Positions 14,101-26,935 of a stretch of 64,000 bases of DNA are shown one piece after another; within the stretch, counting starts at the first letter, position 1; the number at the start of each line of letters is the position of its first letter. The stretch is taken from positions 186,001-250,000 of the forward strand of contig NW_004775927.1 of NCBI RefSeq assembly GCF_000247815.1, in the 5' to 3' direction. The translations under genes and the position numbers were made by a program. The DNA is from Ficedula albicollis. Taxonomy: Eukaryota > Chordata > Aves > Passeriformes > Muscicapidae. Under the pieces are notes generated by a model. That model did not search any database. It saw only the letters and a list, made by a program, of their open reading frames with translations, and had not been told where the DNA came from.

Positions 14101-15053
14101 TGACAGTTCATAAAATATATTAATCTCTTGGATTATTGTTCATCTCTGTCCTCCATTGCCATGTCCTTACCAATATCCCTTATATCTGTTCTAAGGGTTA
14201 TAGAATGACAGTATAAGTGTTTTGAATTCACAAACCGGTAAACCAGCCAGATTGCAGGATAGTGAAGAGCTCCCTCTCATCTTGTGTTCAGTATTTGGGC
14301 AGTAAAAATAACATGAGAAAATAAATTCACCACAAGAAAAATAGTGGCTGCCATTGTCATAACATTAAATGGCAATATGGCATAACAGTGTAAATGATAC
14401 GATGCATATTCAGAGCAGAGACAGCAAATATCCTAAAGTGAGCTTGATGCACAGACATAGGCAACAGGCATTGGTTTTATTCCTTAACCTTTATTCCTTG
14501 CTAAAATACAATTTGGAGTCTGTTGACTGCTCCTACAAATAAATGATATTTGATACAAATTTCAAATTTAGTTTCATTCCAGGAAATAGCCACCTGATAC
14601 TGTATTAGTTTATAAGAGGTTGCCCCACTACTGATATTTCCTGCAGTAAGGCTCTCTGTTTGTCTCTGAATTAATTTTTAAGAGTCAATAAGCTATACTT
14701 ATGATTCAGATTCAGAGTCTATAATCACAGCCCGAATTATTTAATTCTTTTATGCTAATCTTGTCTTAAAAAAATTTGAGGTCTAAGTAGTCAAAAAGTT
14801 AAGTTGCATTGTACGTCTCAATATCTGTTTGTTTTGTAAGAATGAAAGTTTTAAAAATCTTTGCTTTTAACAATTTTAAGTACATTCGGTAAATAACCCC
14901 TTCTTTTAAGTACATTCAGAAAGGAACACCTTAGGCATGGGCTAAGCATCAGGCAGCATCCAGCAGGGCTTTACATCAGCATTAACTTAACAAGGATAAA
15001 CTAGAAAGAAATATGATTGATGTAAATCTTAAAGGAAGAGATGTTAAATTTTT

Positions 15054-15056
<3 letters not shown>
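11111..15056. other. About 3.9 kb of unique AT-rich sequence
   Basis: Nothing recognisable was found on either strand. Short open frames (60-80 codons) look random. Confidence 0.4.

Positions 15057-15093
<37 letters not shown>
15057..15093. repeat. T37 homopolymer
   Basis: A run of 37 uninterrupted T on the + strand. No LINE or SINE body is visible beside it, so it is recorded only as a homopolymer. Its exact length is likely to be unreliable in any assembly. Confidence 0.95.
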
Positions 15094-15094
<1 letters not shown>

Positions 15095-16461
15095 TCTGAT
15101 TGAAAGTGCAAAAAAAGTAGCTTCTGGCTTCTTCACCTGTCACTGAGATAATAGCTGACATCTCTCTATAGACTCAGCAAAGATTATTCTCCTGTGCAGC
15201 TGAGAGGGGAAGTCAAATTATAATCTCTTGCAGGTTTGACCTAAGGAACACCAACAAAGCAGAAAATACACAGAACAGTTCTCTCAAAAATTCTTAATGG
15301 TTAGTGTCCCACCTGCACTTCTTAGTATGTTTAAACATACCTAGATACACACACATACAAACTTAAAAGATGCAAATATAAACAAGTATATGGAAACAAG
15401 ATACGTATCTGTGCTAATGTGTAGCTTCCTAATGTGTAAAAACATTTCATTTTTACATGTCTCTGTATCTATATTTGCATGCCATACCTTTTTTGTATAT
15501 GTTATATTCAGGTGCGCAGACACGTGAGTAGCTTTACCTTTCCCAGTTTTTCGTTCCTACACCTTTCAGGGCCACTCCATATGGAAGAGATATATATAAT
15601 GAAAACATTCATAAAAGTGGATGTTGTCACAAGCACATGTATACATCTTATCTGTGTAGGAAAGTGGGGGGAGAATGGGATGAATGTGCAGAGAGTGGAA
15701 ATGCATTTGAATTCCTCATGTTTCCCATGCATACATGCATGTGAACATACAGACAAAACACACAGACAAAATTCTCTACTGTTTTGCTAGAAATTATAAC
15801 AAAAATGTTTCTGTTTATCCCAAGGCATAATTTGGTCAGATTTTGTATGTTATGCCACTTTGTGCCTGCTGATGTAATATATTGTTTGAAATGCCATATC
15901 TTCTATCTATTATTTATGTTGATCTTCATATACACATTATTTATCTATAAAGCAAGGTATTCACAGTGAAAGAAGGCATTGATCTTTAACTTTTTTTCTT
16001 TTCCCTATATAATGAATACTTTTGGACCTTAAGAAAAAGTACAGACTGCGAAAGAGAAATGAAAGCAGGGAAAGAAAAAATAAACACTTTCATGGCTTGT
16101 GAATTCTTCCCAGGAAGTTGTACCTTTTTCATCTACTATGAAATGTGGCTTTAAGTAAAAAGTGAGTTTGCTAATTTGTTTTTGGGCAGGATATAACTTG
16201 TATGCTACTTTTGAATTGAGCCCTGAATATGAGAAGGCATGTGGACAAGAAACTTGAAAAAGGAAGATTTGAGTTCAGAAAAATGAATAGCGGAGTGCTT
16301 TACATAAACTTCCAACAAATGCACCTGCAGCCCTAACGCATCAACCTATTAGATAAATGGTTACTCTTGAAAGAGTTAGAATTCTTGCAGTTTTTTCCCC
16401 TGAAGAATTATAGTGGTTTTGGTTCACAAATTTGAGATTTCCTGGCCAACTCACCAATTTA
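15094..16461. other. Unique AT-rich sequence
   Basis: No gene recognised. The last bases before 16462 may be a short remnant of ERV internal sequence next to the LTR that follows. Confidence 0.35.
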
Positions 16462-17278
16462 TGTGGCAGATTTAGTGCTGGCCAAGTAGCCAGTGCACCC
16501 ACTAGAATTATTTACTCATTTCCTGCTGTGACTTTGGATTAGGAGGAAGGCAAAACAGGCTCAAACTTGAAAGGGTACAAAGAAAAAACTTTATTATTAG
16601 AAACTACAATAAAAAAGAATAACAAAACTCAGAATAAAACTTTCTGAACACTTCTCTCTCCACAACTTCCTTTCTTCCACACTTTCAATGTACAGAAACA
16701 AATCAGTCAGTTTCCATCCCTAAAACAAGTCAGTCAGTTTACCATCCCTAAATATAGTCTTTCACCAATTTACTTGGGAGAGGAGAGTTCTCTGCAGTCT
16801 ATAGAGGTTTTCTCTACAAGAAACAGTTTTCTCATGGCCTCGATGTCACAGTGATCAGCCACCTGGGAGGACAGAAATCTGATTACTGTGTAAAAATCCC
16901 TTCCTTAACCAACAGTCTTCCCACAATCATTATTGAGAACCATATCCACTTATGGGGCAGTATAATCCTTACTAAGGATTATAACAGTTCAAAAACAACT
17001 CTCTTCATCCTTGAAAACAGAAATCTTTCTTCTTCTCTTCCCTGGGGGGTAGCAGGGATCTCCATCCCCTCTCTATTCAAACTCATGGGATCACAGCCAT
17101 TTCAACATCTGCTTACTTTAGCACATGCCTCTGCTCATGTCAATTGTTAGAACATTTCATCCACTCCATAATGCATTCCATGAGTTACAGGGAAAAAAAA
17201 AGAGTCATATATATCAATCATATCTTCTCCATAGCCTTACAGGAGGATTTTCAGCCCAAGAATGAGGCATCTCCAACA
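16462..17278 (-). mobile_element. ERVL-like LTR, about 817 bp
   Basis: On the minus strand the element starts TGTTGGAGATGCC and ends GCCACA, giving TG...CA ends. A polyadenylation signal AATAAA lies at 16590-16595 (seen as TTTATT on the + strand). It is followed by a U5-like tail (TTGAGCCTGTTTTGCC, then TGGCCAGCACTAAATC) that resembles avian ERVL LTRs from memory. A 31-bp internal near-repeat lies at about 16690-16745. The first bases outside the 3' end (AATTGGTGAGTTGGCC on the minus strand) could be leftover 5' internal sequence. No matching target duplication is visible. Confidence 0.6.
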
Positions 17279-18458
17279 ATCCCTTCCATCTGAGACCTGA
17301 TTCTTTCTTTTGTCTGACCTCGGTGCTTTCATTATGTTTCCGCGCGTGTCTCCATCTCAGACCTCTTCTTTCTCTCAGGAGAGAGAACAAAGTGTCTGCA
17401 AGTCTCATTCTGGGCAGTCAAAGAGTTCATATCTTGCCCGGGTAGCAGACGGGCCTGTGATCTCTTCTGGGCCGCGGCCAGGAGCTATTTTACAATGGAA
17501 ACTTTTTTGGCGGCTGTGCTGGGAGCCTGGGTGAGGGTAGCAGGGCCCTGGGCCAGCGCGGCAGGGGCTGCTCTGGGGGCAGGGGGAGCTTGGGTCCCGA
17601 CAGCCAGGCTAGAGCTCACAGGCAGCACCCACGGGCCGATGGCTCCCCCTCCCCTTGCCTGGTGGCTTCCCGCAAAACTCAGCATTCCAGCCACGCCGTG
17701 AGCCGGTCTGGCCACACTGCGGGGAGAGGGAAGCAGCTGGGATTTCAGGGGCTGACGGCCTCCCCTGCCCCTGCCCCTGCCCTAGGAATTGCTGGGGCCC
17801 TGTCGCTATGGCTAGAAGTTGCGTATAATAACGACAAAGACTTCTTTAGCTAGATGGCTAAAGAAGCGATTTATTGAACCACCCAACCACATTTATAGTG
17901 TGGTTCGCAAACTACAAACAGGACAGCAATCCATTGGACAATAGAAGAAAACAAAACTTTCTCACAAGCTGTGAGAACTGTTTTTCAGGGAAGCCCAGGT
18001 GTTAATCTTGTTATTAAATCCTTTCTGTTTTTCCCAAATGTTATCATCCTGGGAAAGGCTCAGGCTGGAACTGAGAAAACTGTCTCAGCCTGGGAAAGGC
18101 TTCCCTAGCATGAGAAAGAGAAAAAAGTTCCAAGCCTTGCAATTTTCAGCCTGAGGCTTCAATGGTGTCCACAGGGCCCAGCCCTGCCAGGACAGGATCC
18201 CCCTAGGCCTGGCCCAGTCCCGCTGCACGGAGAGGCCAGGCCGGGCTGTTTCCTGTACCGAGGCCAGAAGGGAAAGAGAGCTCCCTGGGCTTTTTAGTCT
18301 TTACATGTGTGTTTCACACAGGCACCTAAACTTTCTCATTGGTGTAGCAATGTGTCAGTGTTAAAAATCAGGCACTGATTGGTCCTTGTCAGGTCCAAAG
18401 GAGGCTGCCCAGGTCCTGACAGAGAGCTATTCCAACAAATTTACACAAACCACCACAA
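17279..18458 (-). mobile_element. Second LTR-type element, GC-rich 3' part, boundaries provisional
   Basis: On the minus strand a TGTGGTGGTTTGTG start at 18458 matches the way several avian LTRs begin. A TATAAA box lies at 17892-17897 and AATAAA at 17870-17875. A perfect 10-bp stem with a 6-nt loop (17841-17866) follows directly. About 17440-17820 is strikingly GC-rich for this window, with repeated CCCCTGCC units. I cannot place the 3' end: the LTR may stop near 17810, leaving 17279-17810 as internal or leader sequence or a different insertion. Short open frames in the GC-rich block are compositional. Confidence 0.45.
17841..17866 (-). promoter_or_regulatory. Perfect hairpin beside the LTR polyadenylation signal
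   Basis: CTTCTTTAGC, six bases, then GCTAAAGAAG: a perfect 10-bp inverted repeat. On the minus strand it lies immediately 3' of AATAAA and about 25 bp from a TATAAA. In LTR terms this is the expected place for an R-region polyA hairpin. Function is inferred from position only. Confidence 0.5.
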
Positions 18459-20267
18459 GAGTAGCCACCTGAGAGGTGAAACTAGACCTATGTTCCATCT
18501 GGTGATGCTGCTAGTGAATAATTAGTTTGCCTTCTGCCAGTACATGTGAACAAAAAATACTGCCTAAATAAAGGATTCAAAGATATTTTCCTTTTCCTTT
18601 TTTTCAGGCTGAGATACTGATTGCATAGATTCTGGAAAGTTTGAATTCCTAGAAAATATAATTAGGATTCAAAATGTCATTTTCTTTCAATCTTCAATGC
18701 AAACTACTCTTTTCTTCTCAACCTTACTTCTGTTTAAATTGTGTGTGTGTGTGCGCACATTAGTGTGTGTACATGTGCATGTGCTTGTGGATGTTTATGA
18801 TCTTTTAATAGCATTACGTCCTACCACATGAACACAACTTTCTTGCCCAATCCTGCTTTGCTGTCTTGGGAAATCCTCAGAATTCCAATTTTATATTTTA
18901 GGAAAAACATCTATTGAAATCATATACATTACAGGAAATAGTCTAGTCACTACCAAATGGCTAAAATGTCATTACTCTGAAATCATGGATAGCAATGATA
19001 AGTCTGTCTGGACGACCTGTGGAATTTCAATTTGGATATCAACACAAACAAAAATTCCAACAGTAGCTTGAAAGAAGTAAGAGTGGGACAAGTCATGACA
19101 AGAAGTCTGTCTTCATATTAATTCACACTGACAGGCTTCTCTGTGCTCAATTGGCACGATAATTTTTATGCCTAATTCAGAATGTGGCAAAGGACCACTG
19201 GCATGGGGTGGGATAGGCAAAATGGCAGGCCACATTGAACTTCATCCCAGCTTTAGGGTGGTTTTCTGCATGCACATGATAATAAAGAAGAATTTCACTA
19301 CTCTCTGATGGGTGCAGTTTACTCAGTTACTTCCACATTCAGGTGTTGTGAAGGGCAGAGGTCTAGACAATCCCTATTACTTTCCATTCATTCTATATTC
19401 ACCAGAAGTAACCTGGTTCCAATGAATCGTCAATTCTACTGTACAAGTGCCTTTGAGGAAATCATATACCTACTCAATAAGAAACATGTTCAGCTGCTCT
19501 TTTTTGTCTTGATGCATGCAGCTGTGTCTTAGGTAATGAGAAGCTGTGTACATATGTGTGAAGGTGAGAAAGGTAGACTTGGAGGGAATCAGTCGTTCTA
19601 GAAAAATATTAATTCTCTTATGGTTATTGCATGTTGTCCAGGGAATTGAAGTATGATAGCACAGTACACAAACGTTCATTTTTGCTTCAGAAGTACAAAA
19701 TTTTTAAAAATGCTCTGTTGAAGTCAGACCAGATCCCACATGGATTGTACTTCTTTATGTGAAAAGAATTTTACTCCAAAGGAAATTGATGTAATACCTG
19801 AGCAGTTTAAATGGAATGTAAATAAGGTCAAAATACCATTCAAAAATCGTAATTCCAATCTCCTAATTTCCTTATGTGAACACTATTGTGGGCAACACAG
19901 AGCTGAGACTCTGGGTAAAGTGAAGTTTAAGTCCCTGAACAACTTCAGGCAATTTTTACAAAATTTCACTCACCATTTCGTTTAGTGAACTAAATTCATA
20001 ATTTTCATTACTCAGGGAATTGACAATGGTAATTGTTCTGAGAAAATCAAATATCTCTGGTGGGGAAACTTAACAACAAAACGAGAACATCACCTGGTTT
20101 TGAAGGTACTTCTTATAGGGCAAGCCTCTAATGGGACACATATGTCTCTCCATCTGGCTCTGCATGTGTGTAATAAGTAGGATTTCCCCATGCATTTTAA
20201 TTACTGTTCTGGTAGCTCCAAAGGGAGATTCAAACCACTTAATACTTGAGTCTCCCTATCCTAATAT
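18459..20267. other. Unique sequence with a short GT repeat
   Basis: No gene recognised. A GT dinucleotide run lies at 18741-18753 with a second TG-rich stretch to about 18780. Confidence 0.4.
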
Positions 20268-20406
20268 CCCAGGCCACATTGTATGGGGCTCTGAGCAACC
20301 TGGTCTGCTGAGTGTCCCTATCCATGGCAGGGGAGTTGAAACTAGATGATATTTAAGGTACCTTACAATCCAGGCCATTCTTTGATTCTGTGACAATTCT
20401 GTGACT
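20268..20406 (+). mobile_element. CR1 LINE 3' terminus
   Basis: Sense-strand CR1 end: GGGGCTCTGAGCAACCTGGTCT, then CATGGCAGGGGAGTTGAAACTAGATGAT, then the terminal ATTCTGTGA-type repeats at about 20383-20405 (GATTCTGTGACAATTCTGTGAC). Those 3' repeats are the hallmark of CR1. The element is 5'-truncated to about 140 bp. Confidence 0.85.
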
Positions 20407-22088
20407 ATTAAATTAATCAGTCTATTCTCCCAAAATTATGCTACTGAGCACATAATAATGTAAACTTCACTATCTCTTTCTGGTAAATTAAACCACAGCT
20501 AAAGAAGTTTCCCACAATATCTAATGCTGTGGCCAGTTCTGAAAATGCTTGTGCTTTTTCAAAGAATTATTAGAGACAAGTTTTCTTATTTCAGATCTTC
20601 TCTTTTCCATATATCCACAAAGGCAGTGGATGCTCCTATAGGGTTAATTTTCTTATCTTTTGGCTTTAAATTCATGGAACACATTGTGTCCAGCCTTAAT
20701 ATTTTACACTGTAAGCCATATCATCTTTTATCTTTTATTTATAGTGAACCTCATATTAATTTCTCAATAGCAGCTGGCACAGCAGGAGGGACAAGGCATT
20801 GATCTTCCAATTTATCCACTACTCTTACATATCCTGAGGTCGATGCAGTCTAGGGAGACTGATGGGCTCTGGCATCAGTACAGCGGGTGTGTGTTTCTCA
20901 TGCATGAAAAGCATCAACAGGAAACGAAAATGTGCCAATTGACAGTAATATTGGAAACCTCTGTAATAAAAATAAAAGGGTGGTCTTCAACAATGTAATG
21001 GGATACTGGGTATTCCATAATAAGAAATCAGCCATGTAAGAGTTTGTAAATATAGGTTTGTGAGATTCTGTACATTTGCAACAGCTAGGTAAGAATGCAC
21101 ACTTTCACATGCATAACATGCATATGTGTGTTTACTCTCACCTTACAATATGAGTCACGGGGTTTCACTTTTGTGAAAAGGTTCAAATTGTGACTTTTAT
21201 TTTCATGCATACAGCCTGATAGGGACAGACCTCTGAAAGATCAGAAAAAGAAAATATGTTCTTATCACTACACATTGCTTGGAGTTGCCCAACAGGGTTT
21301 GAGGATCCTGTTGTATCACTTCCAATTTATATAATTTTAGAAATAAGTTGATCTGCATTGTTATCAGTTATAAACAACAGGTGACTCCTACTAACAACAG
21401 TTCTGTCTCCCATCTCTGGTTATATGAAGCAAAAGAGGGAATGCTAGCCCTAATCTAATGTTTGCACTTTTTACAGTCTACCATAGGCAGGTTATAGGAC
21501 TTGGTAAGCAAAATTTTACACCAACATTATCACCTTTCTCTGCTGAGTGTGTCTAAACGAAGAAATTCTGTCCTACTCAAATGAATAAGTATCTTTCTAA
21601 AATTTGCTTGTTTAATATGTGCAATAGTGGAGCTGACTCTTCGAGGAATTTTGAGTAGCAATCACTGCATGACTCCACACTTTGAAAAGCTACAGGTAAA
21701 ATTATAGTTTGTGTTTCTAATTTTGGAACACACAGGAAATTGTTAGAATCAGTGTAACATTCATTGTCTTTTCTCATATGCAGCTTCTGATGTTTGGGTT
21801 AATTTATTTTTCTCCTTTATTTACTATCTTTCAATTACCAAGAAAAATAGTAGCAGTTCATGCAGTTCCACCACAGTGCTAGAGACTTCTGGCTCCACAA
21901 CCCATGACCCAGATAGGTGGATCTGGAAGACACAGGTTTTGGATTCAAAACCAGCCCTCCAAGTGGTGATTAAATAACAAGAGAGAGAGAGGGAGACAGA
22001 GGGACAAACGTTCTGTGACATGGCCTGTGTACACAGCAAGGGGACATATTAAGACTAAAAAATCCACATTAAAGATGGAGTTATTGCA
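20407..22088. other. Unique AT-rich sequence
   Basis: No recognised element or exon. A GAGA-rich stretch sits near 21982-22002. Confidence 0.4.
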
Positions 22089-22210
22089 TGTGATATGAAG
22101 GTAGGATTGCAAATACAGAGATAGACTGTTCAATTTGGGCTCCATCAACTGTGATATGAAGGTAGGATTGCAAATACAGAGACAGACTGTTCAATTTGGG
22201 CTCCATCAAC
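22089..22210. repeat. 61-bp tandem doublet
   Basis: Copies 22089-22149 and 22150-22210 are head to tail, identical except for one A/G-side change (GAGATAGAC versus GAGACAGAC). No filler bases lie at the junction. Confidence 0.92.
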
Positions 22211-22819
22211 GGCTAGCAGTGTTCAGGTGCATATTACTTATGAAATTAAAATTACTCTCATCCCGTATGGGTTTTAAGACATCAAAAGGAAGAGACGAGT
22301 GTGGTATCTTTCTACCAGGCACTTTGAAAGCTGTGGAAGAAAAACTCTTCTACTACTCAGGATGTTCTCTGGTGTTCCTGGTATGGAGGCACAGACTCAC
22401 TCCTTTTAATAGTCCATGATGTAGTGTTTGCATGAAAGATGCCATGCGACCTGTTGAGCTTTATGTAATAATCCAGCTGTTTTTTAAAAAAGCTGACAGT
22501 TTTAATGACCATGGCAAACAGAATATCTTACTTACTTACTTAACATCTTACTTAAACAGCAAAAGACTCTGAAGGGTTTTAATGTATAGCACAGAAATTG
22601 CAAGAAACTACTGCGAGCTGTTTTTCTATAAGGTTTTTTCTGACTACGAAGACCCTTTATTACTGAAGAAATTCAGATTGCTATAAAGAATCCCTGCTTT
22701 TGAGATGTATTTGCTAAGAAAGGATGAGACGCTTCTGAACATTTACCCAAATATAGGAATGTGCTTAGTCTGGGGTTTTGTCAAGTTTTTTAAAATATTT
22801 GAATATATTATTAGGTACT
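22211..22819. other. Unique AT-rich sequence
   Basis: Nothing recognised. A short CTTA repeat lies at about 22529-22545. Confidence 0.4.
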
Positions 22820-24131
22820 CACTTTGTCTGCAAATAAAACAGAATATGCCGATAAAATGAAAGAGACTCTTCTTGTAGCATTTCTGGACATATTCAGTAG
22901 TAGACACGCCAGAGATTTCACAGGTGAGACTGCTTTTATGATATTTCCTTCTCAATTTGTTTGCCAATTTTATTCAGTTCAATAATATCTTGGGTGTTTC
23001 AGCTACAGGTGAGATAAATAGTTCATAAACCCCACCAAAATGGCTTCTGTCCCAAGGTGCTTGCAATCTGAGTTCATGCAGTGGCAAGAAGAAAGAGAAA
23101 AACAAAATGGAATAAAAGGAGAGAAGATATAGACTGGGTAATTTTGGCTGTCTACCAGTTCAGAGATGGCATACATGCTTCACATCAATTTTCTGTGAAC
23201 CCAAAACTTGTCCTGTAAAATATTTTACAGGTTTTGAGGGAAAAACAAAAGAGAAAAAACTTTACATGTTGTTGAAGTTTGCTTTCCATTATCTGTGTAC
23301 TTTCATCCTTACAGTGATAAACCTGTGAGCCCAGGAGGATATTCAGCTACCTGGGCATCCTTTGAAAGGAGACTCCTGCATCACTGATACCAGTCATCTC
23401 ATTTGACACACAGTGCGTTTTTTAGGAGCTCTCACAAACATCTTAGAGTTAATAATATTTTCTACAGAAAGGCTGCACTTTGTCTGCAAATAAAACAGAA
23501 TATGCCGATAAAATGAAAGAGACTCTTCTTGTAGCATTTCTGGACATATTCAGTAGTAGACACGCCAGAGATTTCACAGGTGAGACTGCTTTTATGATAT
23601 TTCCTTCTCAATTTGTTTGCCAATTTTATTCAGTTCAATAATATCTTGGGTGTTTCAGCTACAGGTGAGATAAATAGTTCATAAACCCCACCAAAATGGC
23701 TTCTGTCCCAAGGTGCTTGCAATCTGAGTTCATGCAGTGGCAAGAAGAAAGAGAAAAACAAAATGGAATAATAGGAGAGAAGATATAGACTGGGTAATTT
23801 TGGCTGTCTACCAGTTCAGAGATGGCATACATGCTTCACATCAATTTTCTGTGAACCCAAAACTTGTCCTGTAAAATATTTTACAGGTTTTGAGGGAAAA
23901 ACAAAAGAGAAAAAACTTTACATGTTGTTGAAGTTTGCTTTCCATTATCTGTGTACTTTCATCCTTACAGTGATAAACCTGTGAGCCCAGGAGGATATTC
24001 AGCTACCTGGGCATCCTTTGAAAGGAGACTCCTGCATCACTGATACCAGTCATCTCATTTGACACACAGTGCGTTTTTTAGGAGCTCTCACAAACATCTT
24101 AGAATTAATAAGATTTTCTACAGAAAGGCTG
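22820..24131. repeat. 656-bp tandem duplication
   Basis: Copies 22820-23475 and 23476-24131 are directly head to tail. I see three substitutions: AATAAAAGG versus AATAATAGG, and two in the last 30 bp (GAGTTAATAATA versus GAATTAATAAGA). That is about 0.5% divergence, in the range of allelic differences. Neither copy contains a recognised gene or transposon. Confidence 0.92.
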
Positions 24132-26935
24132 AAATATTCCTCTTATACACAGAAAATACCTTACCATTCATATCAGTAGTAAGGGATACACTTAGACTCT
24201 TCTTATCTACTTTTTTCCATTCTATATGTGTCCCATTTTTCTGAACTTTCTATTACTGTGAATTGCCCTGTAGTATATATGGTGCAATATCATTAGTATT
24301 TATGGTTTTTGGTTTTTTGGGTTTTTTTTGGTGAGTTCATTACTGAAAATATTAAGATAAAATTTTTTTTAAGATTCTCAAGGAATTCCCCAAGTAACAT
24401 CTGTTACATGGTGTACTGTATTTTAGAGAATATTTCAACCAATATGTTCAACTTTTGCAAAGCCCAAACGACATTAGTTAATGACAAACATGAAAATATG
24501 CAAGTAACTGTAAAAAAATTGAACTCTCATTTTCTCATTTTTTTCCTTTTTTTAAAATTTAATCAAGAGTTTTCTAAAGCAGACACAACAACCCTGCATT
24601 CTTGCATTCTGAAATAGAAAAAAATTCTCGTATTAATACTGCTATATCACATGTGCCAGGTCAAGTCAGTTCCTTATGTAATGGAGACCAGGTGCAGGAA
24701 TTGTGATAGTGAACCTTGGGGAATTAGTTTAGAATGACAGGATAGGCTCTTTTATATACTACATATATATATATATATCTATATATATCTATACACACAT
24801 ATATTCACCAATTGTTTTGCCTATGGGAAAGAGGAGGGTGGTTCTTTCAAAACTAGGGAGACACTTATAAACCTATAACCGCATTATAAAAATATTTTAG
24901 CATGGCTTTTTTTTGCCAGCAAAGAAACAGGAAGGAAAGAGATTTATTTTCAAAGCTTATTTTACCTTTCCAAAGTAAGACATTTTCAAATCTTCTGCCT
25001 CTGGACTCTCTGGACCTCTGCTTTGTCTTATACAACTCAGATGCTTTCACATTGCACCTCTCTAGGATGTTTGAAATTTGGCCTGACTACTCTTGTCCTC
25101 CTCCAGAGTATTTAATTTAAAGTGTTTTCTTATGTAGGTGGAGAATGAGAACCTTGTACACAGATGTGTGTGTGTGTATGTGTGTTACTATCCAGGTGAT
25201 AATATACTGCCAGCTACAAATAATAAAATTGCAGTCTGTATTAGTAGGACATGGGACATCAGCAAGGTGTGGGGCCATTGGGCAAACACTTAGCACTGTT
25301 CCTGATGCCATGCAGGTGCAGCACAGGGAGGAGGAAGGATCCTCAGGAAGGTGTTGCAAGAAACACCAGATGCACCAGGTGCAAGGGATGCCAGGTTATA
25401 CTCCCAGCCCCAGGGGGACCCTGTCCTTGCAGTGCCCTGACACTTTCAGAGAACAGAACTGTTCAGTTGTTATACAGATTTGGACCCAGCTTATTACAGG
25501 TAACTGGTAACTCAGACAAGCTGTAGAAGAGAGTAGAGTTGTAAAATGAGTAAGAGTAGTAGGATCTTATGTTGAATTCAGATAGCAGTAATAGTAGCCA
25601 GATGGATAAAAATAGAATGAAACATAGCTTGCCATGCATTCTGGGAAACAAATGGCTGTAGAACTAGGGCACTATGAAATTTCTGTGGTAAAGTCTCCTT
25701 TCTTGGTGCAAACCAAGGAGGACCAAGTATGTAGATTTTAAATTGGATGTGGTAGATAATTCATGAATTTTCCATTTTTCTGTGTTGGAATCCATGTACT
25801 ACACTCCTCACTGTGCCATATGGTCACCTACAGCAGTGCACTAGACTGCGACAACCTAATGACATCTGCTGTTTTTCTTCCTGTCTCTTCACTAGGTTAG
25901 AAAACACATAAAAGGAAGCACGTTCTGGGTGAAACACTCAACTATCCAGCAGGTATATGCCCCAGGTATTGTTCCTGTTGCTGTCCCTAAAAGCTAATTT
26001 ATCACCCAACGTGCAGCAAAGCAATCTCACACAAAGAGTTAAGGTATTTGTTTATTTCATATTTGCACCAAGATGGGAGATAACTGGTAAATCTACAAAG
26101 CTAGAACTGATTCTCAAAACTTTAAATATATTTTAGCAAACAGAAAATCCCCTTTCTATTTGCTGCAAGTTACTTAGCTCTCTTCATTAGTATTCTACCA
26201 TCTATTGGTTAAATGATTCTCTCTCTTCTCATGCTAATTAGACACCATGCTGGGTCTTTCTCTTGAGTCAATAGGTTTGTTGAGTCGGTGGCTGTGAGGA
26301 CTTAGAGAATGCCACTGCATGTCTCAGAACACTGTCAGAGAAGGAAGTTCCCAAAAGATAGACCATCACAGCAGAACTCATGATATATTGCAGATGGCAG
26401 CAACAGGAAGATCCTTATTTTTAGGCCTTGTGAGGCCGATCTGGGTAATACATCCAGAAAAAAAAATCTCCGTGTAGGAAGGCAAAGTATAAGAAAGGAA
26501 ACAAGTTCTTATGTAGATGCCATCTCAAGTTGTGGGAATGGTGTTTACACCCCGTGGATACCTGAGAGTTGGACTGTGTAAAAGTGATATCTCTAGAGGA
26601 ATGACTTTGGGGATCCCCACAACCAAAAAAGACCAGGGTGAAGGACCTGCAGGACACTGGCTGTGGCAATATCTTTGCTTAATCCCTCTCGCTCTCCGTC
26701 TCTTTCTCTCTCTAAATTAAGAGCCCTGATGTGGTCAAAGACTACAGAGCTCCTTGTGCTCCTACTGTATGCATTTCTGCACAACAGCTTATCCTCACTG
26801 AGCTATAGAACCAGATTTACACTCTAAATGAAAAAGATATGAAAAGTTCCATTTCTTCATGGAATCCATTGAAGACTCTCTAACTAAAATTTCACACATA
26901 TATGTACAGTGAGTCCAGAAATTAAGTTTGGCCTT
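24132..26935. other. Unique sequence with small low-complexity tracts
   Basis: No gene recognised. It contains a TA-rich tract at 24761-24805, a GT-rich tract near 25167-25185, and a modestly GC-rich patch at about 25241-25460. The patch has a 121-codon open frame (25145-25510, +) that resembles no family I know and has no clear start context or splice signals. Confidence 0.4.

Noticed and set aside
17485..17853. Several overlapping Ala/Pro/Gly-rich frames of 68-87 codons
   Set aside because: Open in several frames at once because of GC-rich composition within LTR-type sequence.
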